Shown here: in pieces, positions 6,135-10,196 of the stretch
Layout of the letters: every line of letters begins with the position of its first letter
Numbering within the stretch: position 1 is the first letter of the stretch
Assembly (NCBI GenBank): GCA_035306065.1
Contig: DATGOL010000080.1
Location: 1-10,196 of the forward strand
Source: JBBQHX01 sp035306065
GTDB taxonomy: Bacteria > Gemmatimonadota > Gemmatimonadetes > Gemmatimonadales > Gemmatimonadaceae
Reading direction: 5' to 3'
Length of the DNA: 10,196 nt
Notes under the pieces: model-generated
Told to the model about the DNA's origin: nothing
Database searches by the model: none
Seen by the model: only the letters and a program-made list of their open reading frames with translations
Made by a program: the position numbers and the translations under genes

Positions 6135-6377
6135 ATGCATGATGTCGAGCAGGTGATTCGCGATGCGGGACGACAGCACCGTCGTGTGCTCGTTCGCGTC
6201 AATCCGCGGGCAGGCGAAGCTTACGAGCGTGAACTCGAGCCATATGGAATCGTGGATGGCGTTCTGCACGCCTTCTCCTATCTCCGCAACGAGTTCAGAA
6301 CCGTGAAGATGGAAGAGATCGCGGACGTGAAGATCACGCCGCGTTCCTTCGAGCCGCGTCGTCCGGTGGATCTGTAA
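6135..6377 (+). CDS. Small protein resembling a stand-alone WYL-type domain
   Basis: This encodes an 80-residue soluble protein. GGGAGG (6125-6130) lies 4 nt before the ATG, supporting the start. The body reads RVLVRVNPRAGEAYERELEPYGIVD (17-41), then HAFSYLRNEFRTVKMEEIADV (45-65). The order of a basic beta strand, R-x-LEPYGIV, an aromatic-Tyr-Leu segment, then FRTxKMEEIxDVKITPRSF matches the pattern of WYL domains, SH3/Sm-like folds that sense ligands or nucleic acid in many bacterial transcription regulators. The W-Y-L triad itself is not intact. WYL domains normally follow a helix-turn-helix and precede a C-terminal extension, and both are absent here, so this would be a lone sensor or binding module. 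It is followed 214 nt later by the M16 pair on the same strand. The family call comes from pattern memory, not from a search. Confidence 0.6.
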   Translation: MHDVEQVIRDAGRQHRRVLVRVNPRAGEAYERELEPYGIVDGVLHAFSYLRNEFRTVKMEEIADVKITPRSFEPRRPVDL

Positions 6378-6590
6378 ACACAGAACGACCCCATTAGGCG
6401 GTGTCTGCAGAACGCCGGCACTGAAGCGTCCGGCTATTTGCCTCACCGGCGGAGTAGCAAAGGAGCGGTCGGCCGCGTGCCGGCCGCAATTCGTTCCGGT
6501 AGTTCCCACACCAGAATCAGACCCTTGTACACGCATTCCGAGCCCGCCCTGAAGCTCGCGTCGCATAGCGCCTTCGACTTTCCGAGAGTC
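6378..6590. other. Intergenic leader upstream of the M16 pair
   Basis: This is 213 nt without a supported gene. The frame of the following peptidase stays open back to a TTG at 6438, but the signal peptide begins only at 6591. GCCGG/CCGGC (6414-6418, 6430-6434) followed by tattt could be a weak terminator for the WYL-like gene. CGGCC/GGCCG around 6470-6486 is another small stem. I see no convincing -35/-10 pair. Confidence 0.35.
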
Positions 6591-7979
6591 ATGTGCAGAG
6601 TGCTGAGCGCAATCAGCCTGGCCGCAATAGCCATGGCAGGCCTCACGACCAGTGTCGCACACGCTCAGGCCGACGCAGTTCCAGCCGTTCCGCCAATCGA
6701 GTTCGAGAAGTACACGCTGCCGAATGGACTCCAGGTAATCCTGCACCAGGACCGTTCAGTTCCGCTCGTCGCGGTGAACGTCTGGTACCATGTGGGATCC
6801 GGAGACGAGCAGCCCGGGCGCACGGGCTTCGCACACCTGTTCGAGCACATCATGTTCATGGGCTCGCTGAACGTTCCCGTGGGAATGTTCGACATCTGGC
6901 TCGAAGGCGCAGGAGCCAACAATAACGGCTCCACCACTCCGGATCGAACGAACTACTACGAGTGGATGCCGTCCAACGCACTGCCGCTCGCCCTCTGGCT
7001 TGAGGCAGACCGACTCGGCAACCTCCTTCCGACCATGACGCAGGAGAAGCTGGACCTCCAGCGCGACGTGGTGAAGAACGAGCGGCGGCAGGGTGTGGAC
7101 AACGTGCCTTACGGCATGGCGTACGAGACTATCCTGGCGGCGCTGTTCCCAGCCGGGCACCCGTACTCGTGGAGCACGATCGGCTCCATGGAAGATCTCT
7201 CCGCCGCTTCGCTGGAGGACGTGAACTCGTTCTTCTCCACTTACTACGCGCCGAACAACGCCTCCCTTTCGATTGCCGGAGACTTTGACCCCGACTCAGT
7301 GAAGCAGATGATTTCGGAGTACTTCGGCTGGATACCGCGCGGGAGCGATATGCCGCCGCGCCCGCAGGTGAGGCCTGCACCGGTTGCTCGCGATACCTTC
7401 CTCGTTCTCGAGGATCGCGTTCAGCTTCCGCGTCTCTACAACACCTGGCACAGCGCCAGCGCCCTTACAGATGACGACGCGGCGCTTTCCGTGCTGGCCT
7501 ACATCCTGGCAGGCGACAAGAACTCCCGGCTGTACGAGTCCATGGTGTACCGCCTTCAGGTTGCGCAGGACGTGCGCGTTGCACAGGACGGGATGAGGCT
7601 GGACGGCATGTTCATGCTGCAGGTGACTCCGCGTCCCGAGCATACTCCGAGCGAGATGCAACGGATGGTAAATGAGGAGCTGGTGCGCATACAGCGTGAA
7701 GGCGTGACCGAGCGCGAACTGCAGCGCGCGAAGAGCGTAATCCTGGCGAGCTCACTCAACCGGCTTGCCGGAGTGAGAGGGAAGGCGGATGAGCTCAACT
7801 ACTACAATTACTTTGCAGACGACCCCGGCTACGCATCGCAGGCGGCCGCAAAGTATGCCAGACTGACCACCGGAGACATCCGGCGGGTTGCGCGGGAATA
7901 TCTCGGCAAGCCGCGAGTTACGCTGACGGTGGTGCCGACAGGAGAATCGGAGCTGATGGTCTCGGGAGGTGCACGATGA
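6591..7979 (+). CDS. Secreted M16 (pitrilysin/insulinase) zinc peptidase, active subunit
   Basis: This encodes 462 residues when started at the ATG that opens a clear signal peptide (MCRVLSAISLAAIAMAGLTT, cleavage probably after AHA at residue 25). The inverted zinc motif HLFEH is at 82-86, with H82 and H86 as ligands and E85 as catalytic base. The distal ligand is E164 in VVKNERRQ, 78 residues after H86, the spacing usual in the family. The N-terminal peptidase domain (about 38-190) is followed by the C-terminal M16 domain (about 195-445), which includes SRLYESMVYRLQ (312-323). M16 enzymes form clamshell dimers that degrade peptides, and this one should act in the periplasm. The frame is open upstream to 6438, but that part is polar and lacks a ribosome binding site. 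A weak GAGAG lies just before the chosen ATG. Its stop overlaps the start of the next gene by ATGA, and it lacks the R/Y pair found in its partner. Confidence 0.92.
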   Translation: MCRVLSAISLAAIAMAGLTTSVAHAQADAVPAVPPIEFEKYTLPNGLQVILHQDRSVPLVAVNVWYHVGSGDEQPGRTGFAHLFEHIMFMGSLNVPVGMFDIWLEGAGANNNGSTTPDRTNYYEWMPSNALPLALWLEADRLGNLLPTMTQEKLDLQRDVVKNERRQGVDNVPYGMAYETILAALFPAGHPYSWSTIGSMEDLSAASLEDVNSFFSTYYAPNNASLSIAGDFDPDSVKQMISEYFGWIPRGSDMPPRPQVRPAPVARDTFLVLEDRVQLPRLYNTWHSASALTDDDAALSVLAYILAGDKNSRLYESMVYRLQVAQDVRVAQDGMRLDGMFMLQVTPRPEHTPSEMQRMVNEELVRIQREGVTERELQRAKSVILASSLNRLAGVRGKADELNYYNYFADDPGYASQAAAKYARLTTGDIRRVAREYLGKPRVTLTVVPTGESELMVSGGAR

Positions 7980-9559
7980 CTGCAAGCTCCGTAACCCGGG
8001 CGCTCAACGCTCGCTCCATACTTTCTGTGGCAGCGCCCGGCGCTCCATTGCCTGCTCGAGTTGCAATACGCGGCGCAGCGTTTACCGCGCGATCGATCAC
8101 TCGTGTGGTGCTCCCGGCGTGTCTGCTGATCCTGGCAGCGTGCGCCAGCAGCGCTCCGCCGGCGGCGGACAACCCAGGGGCGATCACGCCATCCGCGACC
8201 GCTGCTGACTTCCCGACGTCGCCACCTGAGCTCGGAGACCCCGCACCGCTTCTCATGCCGCCGGTGGTGGAGCGTCGGCTGCCAAACGGGCTTCGTGTGC
8301 TCGTGGTCGAGCACCATGAACTGCCACTGGTAACCGCCATGCTTGCCGTTCGTACCGGTGCCGAGGCGGACCCGGACGGTGAGGCCGGGTTGGCGACGAT
8401 GGTTGCCGACCTGCTCGATGAAGGAACTCAAAGCCGCAACGCGCTGCAGATTGCAGAGCAGGCGGCGCTCATTGGTGGCAGCATTTTCACTTCCGCTGGC
8501 TGGGATGCGAGTACCATCACCCTGCGCGGCAACACTGCCACACTGGACAGCAGCCTGGCGCTGATGGCAGACGTGGTGCTTCGGCCTTCCTTCCCGGCGG
8601 CGGAGCTCGAGCGCCTGCGTGCGGGCCGCCTCACGGGTCTGGTGCAGCTGCGAGATCGCGGCCCGGCGATCGCCGACCGCGTATTCAATGACGTGGTGTT
8701 CGGAGCTAAGCACCCGTACGGACGTCCGACCGGCGGTACCGAAGCCAGTACGGACGCGATCTCGAGAGCGAGCGTACAAAGGTTCTACGATACCTACTAT
8801 CGTCCGAACAACGCAGTGCTGGTGGTTGTGGGCGATGTGAGCCCCGACGACCTGGTGTCCCGCGTGCAGGCCCTGTTCGGTAGCTGGCAGCGCGCGCAGG
8901 TTCCCGCGACGGAGTTCGATGCGCCATCTGCCGCACGAGCGGGCCGGATCTACATCGTTGACAAGCCCGGTGCACCGCAGTCATCGGTGCGCATTGGAAC
9001 GGTGGGAGTGGAGCGAAGCTCCGCGGATTACTTCCCGCTGGTGGTGATGAATACGGTGCTTGGCGGGTCGTTTACCAGTCGGCTCAACCAGAATCTTCGT
9101 GAGACGCACGGCTATACCTACGGGGCTCGCTCCAGTTTCGGTATGCGGCGTGAGGCGGGGCCGTTCACGGCCAGCGCGGAGGTTACGGGGACGCTCACGG
9201 ATTCCTCGCTCATAGAGTTCTTCAATGAGCTTCGAGCCATCGGTGACACCGTTCCAAGAGCAGAACTGGAGAAGACGAAGCGCTACCTCCAGCTTCAGCT
9301 TCCCGGAAATTTCGAGACCACCGGCGGAATTGCGGGCGAGCTTCTCACGGTGGCGCTCTATGACCTGCCGCTCGACTACTTCGACAGCTACACCGATCGC
9401 ATATCTGCCGTGACGCAGGCGGACGTGCAGCGTGTTGCGCGAAAGTATGTGCAGCCTGGTGCAATGCAGGTGGTGATCGTGGGAGATCGCGAGTCGATCG
9501 AGCCTGCAATTCGTGCAACGGGGATTGCGGATGTGACGGTGCGGGTGTTCCGGGAGTAG
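7976..9559 (+). CDS. M16-family inactive subunit, predicted lipoprotein
   Basis: This encodes 527 residues. The ATG shares ATGA with the stop of the active M16 gene, implying coupled translation and equimolar synthesis. The N-terminus has about 40 basic and Ala-rich residues before a hydrophobic core (VVLPACLLILAAC) ending in lipobox LAAC with Cys56, so the protein is probably lipid-anchored. An unusually long region before the signal core is odd. A start near 8107 (GTG codons) is possible but lacks a clear ribosome binding site. The mature part has the M16 fold, starting VERRLPNGLRVLVVE (98-112). At the zinc site the HxxEH is replaced by TMVAD (141-145), so metal binding and catalysis are lost. 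The C-terminal half keeps NLRETHGYTYG with R375 and Y382, the R/Y pair that binds substrate in heterodimeric M16 enzymes. It most likely pairs with the preceding active subunit, as in mitochondrial processing peptidase. Confidence 0.9.
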   Translation: MTASSVTRALNARSILSVAAPGAPLPARVAIRGAAFTARSITRVVLPACLLILAACASSAPPAADNPGAITPSATAADFPTSPPELGDPAPLLMPPVVERRLPNGLRVLVVEHHELPLVTAMLAVRTGAEADPDGEAGLATMVADLLDEGTQSRNALQIAEQAALIGGSIFTSAGWDASTITLRGNTATLDSSLALMADVVLRPSFPAAELERLRAGRLTGLVQLRDRGPAIADRVFNDVVFGAKHPYGRPTGGTEASTDAISRASVQRFYDTYYRPNNAVLVVVGDVSPDDLVSRVQALFGSWQRAQVPATEFDAPSAARAGRIYIVDKPGAPQSSVRIGTVGVERSSADYFPLVVMNTVLGGSFTSRLNQNLRETHGYTYGARSSFGMRREAGPFTASAEVTGTLTDSSLIEFFNELRAIGDTVPRAELEKTKRYLQLQLPGNFETTGGIAGELLTVALYDLPLDYFDSYTDRISAVTQADVQRVARKYVQPGAMQVVIVGDRESIEPAIRATGIADVTVRVFRE

Positions 9560-9577
9560 GAGTTGCCTGTAGCGAGC

Positions 9578-9595
9578 CGGCGCTGAGTAGCGCCG
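9578..9595 (+). terminator. Short hairpin after the M16 pair
   Basis: CGGCGCT (9578-9584) pairs perfectly with AGCGCCG (9589-9595) around the 4-nt loop GAGT, 18 nt after the M16 stop. This is a compact, stable stem in the right place for a terminator, although only scattered Ts follow. Confidence 0.5.
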
Positions 9596-9735
9596 TCATC
9601 GGGTGTTTGCGCAGCGAGTGGCGCGATCTGCGTTGAACGCCCGGTGGCCAGTCTGTCGCCGATGCGCGTCGGTTCTTCGCCTGCGTGGCATGACGATCCG
9701 TCCTCACCGGTGCATGGATCTTGCCCAACCGTGTG

Positions 9736-9770
9736 ATGGCCGATTCGCGCGGCCATACAGTGATACAGTG
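9736..9770. repeat. Inverted repeat next to a tandem ATACAGTG repeat upstream of the PRC-barrel gene
   Basis: ATGGCCG (9736-9742) is the reverse complement of CGGCCAT (9750-9756) with a 7-nt spacer. Overlapping its right arm, ATACAGTG occurs twice with no gap (9755-9762, 9763-9770). The whole lies 50-84 nt before the ATG at 9820, in promoter/operator range. No standard -35/-10 pair is evident nearby. The rest of the gap 9596-9804 shows nothing that I can assign. Confidence 0.45.
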
Positions 9771-9819
9771 CCGTGCGATGGGAGCCGGAAAAGGGGTTCG
9801 CACCATGGAGGGTGAGATC

Positions 9820-10196
9820 ATGCAGCACGAAGATCGCGCGCGACTTGTTCCGCTCTCGGAAGCCACAGGATTCCAGATTGGCGAAGGAGATCCGGATGTT
9901 CGCGGCTGGATGGTGCACGGCGCCGACGGTCGGCGCGTAGGCGAGGTAGACGATCTCATCGTGGATCTCGACGCGGGACGGGTTCGCTACCTGCGGGTGC
10001 TGCTCACTGATGCCGAAGAGGGCGAGCCGCTCGTGCTCATCCCGGTTGGTTTGGCAACCCTGGAACCTGAACGCGATGCGGTGAGTGTGCCTACGGTGAC
10101 CGTAGCGTCAATCGCCTCGCTCGAGCGCCATGGCGGCGGTGTGGTGGAGCGCGAGTACGAGATTGCGGTAAGGCGCGGCATAATAGCGGCGGCGCC
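9820..10196 (+). CDS. PRC-barrel domain protein, 3' end cut by the window
   Basis: The frame is open from the ATG at 9820 to the window end (about 125 codons, no stop). GGAGG (9807-9811) lies 8 nt upstream. An in-frame ATG at 9805, behind AAGGGG, would add five residues (MEGEI) and cannot be excluded. After a short lead, the segment DVRGWMVHGADGRRVGEVDDLIVDLDAGRVRYLRVLL (about residues 26-62), followed by LVLIPVGLATLE, is a PRC-barrel, the beta-barrel first known from the photosynthetic reaction centre H subunit and RimM. Stand-alone versions with this ADGRR-GEVDDL pattern are often envelope or stress-associated proteins of unclear function. The visible end (VVEREYEIAVRRGI) is polar and may lead into a linker or further domain outside the window. 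No signal peptide is present. Confidence 0.85.
   Translation, partial: MQHEDRARLVPLSEATGFQIGEGDPDVRGWMVHGADGRRVGEVDDLIVDLDAGRVRYLRVLLTDAEEGEPLVLIPVGLATLEPERDAVSVPTVTVASIASLERHGGGVVEREYEIAVRRGIIAAA

Noticed and set aside
6438..6590. Upstream TTG-initiated extension of the active M16 protein
   Set aside because: The extra 51 residues are polar and would bury the signal peptide inside the chain. No ribosome binding site precedes the TTG.
6117..6746. 209-residue minus-strand open frame across the WYL-like gene and M16 leader
   Set aside because: It has no domain pattern and overlaps a gene with a good ribosome binding site and a signal peptide on the + strand.
9603..9815. 70-residue + strand open frame before the PRC-barrel gene
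   Set aside because: Arg/Cys-rich with no family pattern and no ribosome binding site. It runs into the PRC-barrel start and spans the repeat element.
1..10196. CRISPR arrays, insertion sequences, tRNAs, defence islands
   Set aside because: No regularly spaced direct repeats, transposase motifs, terminal inverted repeats flanked by duplications, or cloverleaf sequences with CCA-type ends were seen.

Overview
The window is about 10.2 kb of GC-rich DNA from a Gram-negative-type (diderm) bacterium. The evidence for this is two predicted lipoproteins with lipoboxes, a secreted M16 peptidase with a periplasmic signal peptide, GGAGG-type ribosome binding sites, and strong G/C preference in codons. 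The set of families resembles what is seen in Gemmatimonadota and neighbouring deep phyla: an H1-like Ala/Lys/Asn-Gly-Lys protein, an active/inactive M16 peptidase pair, a lipoprotein of the sorbosone dehydrogenase family, and a PRC-barrel protein carrying the RGWxVxxADGRRVGEVDDL pattern. That taxonomic guess is inference only. There are no mobile elements, tRNA or rRNA genes, CRISPR arrays or phage genes that I can see.

Layout. Positions 1-42 may be the last 13 codons of a gene entering from the left (+). A perfect 19-bp hairpin (62-104) separates it from a convergent minus-strand gene (118-747) for a 209-residue protein with a basic, disordered, histone-H1-like tail. Divergent from it is a 101-residue small membrane protein (1011-1316, +). 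It converges on a full-length but divergent FtsH AAA+/zinc protease (1398-3317, -). A 546-bp divergent intergenic region (3318-3863) holds several inverted repeats but no convincing gene.

The right half is all on the + strand. A lipoprotein glucose/sorbosone dehydrogenase-like beta-propeller (3864-5204) overlaps by 31 nt a YqaA/DedA-type membrane protein (5174-5803). After a 331-bp gap with CACGTG palindromes comes an 80-residue protein that looks like a free-standing WYL-type domain (6135-6377). Then come two M16 peptidase genes joined by an ATGA overlap (6591-7979 and 7976-9559). The first keeps the HxxEH zinc site. The second has lost it, keeps an R/Y pair, and is a predicted lipoprotein. 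The last gene, a PRC-barrel protein starting at 9820, runs off the right edge.

How the genes fit together. The strongest functional unit is the M16 pair, which probably forms one periplasmic heterodimeric peptidase anchored to a membrane through the inactive subunit. The dehydrogenase and YqaA-like genes are translationally coupled. FtsH, the M16 pair, the small membrane proteins and the PRC-barrel protein all fit a general envelope maintenance theme, but no single pathway links them. I looked for an undescribed system such as defence, mobile or RNA-based elements and did not find one. The more unusual items are the solo WYL-like protein, the structured intergenic regions and the H1-like protein.
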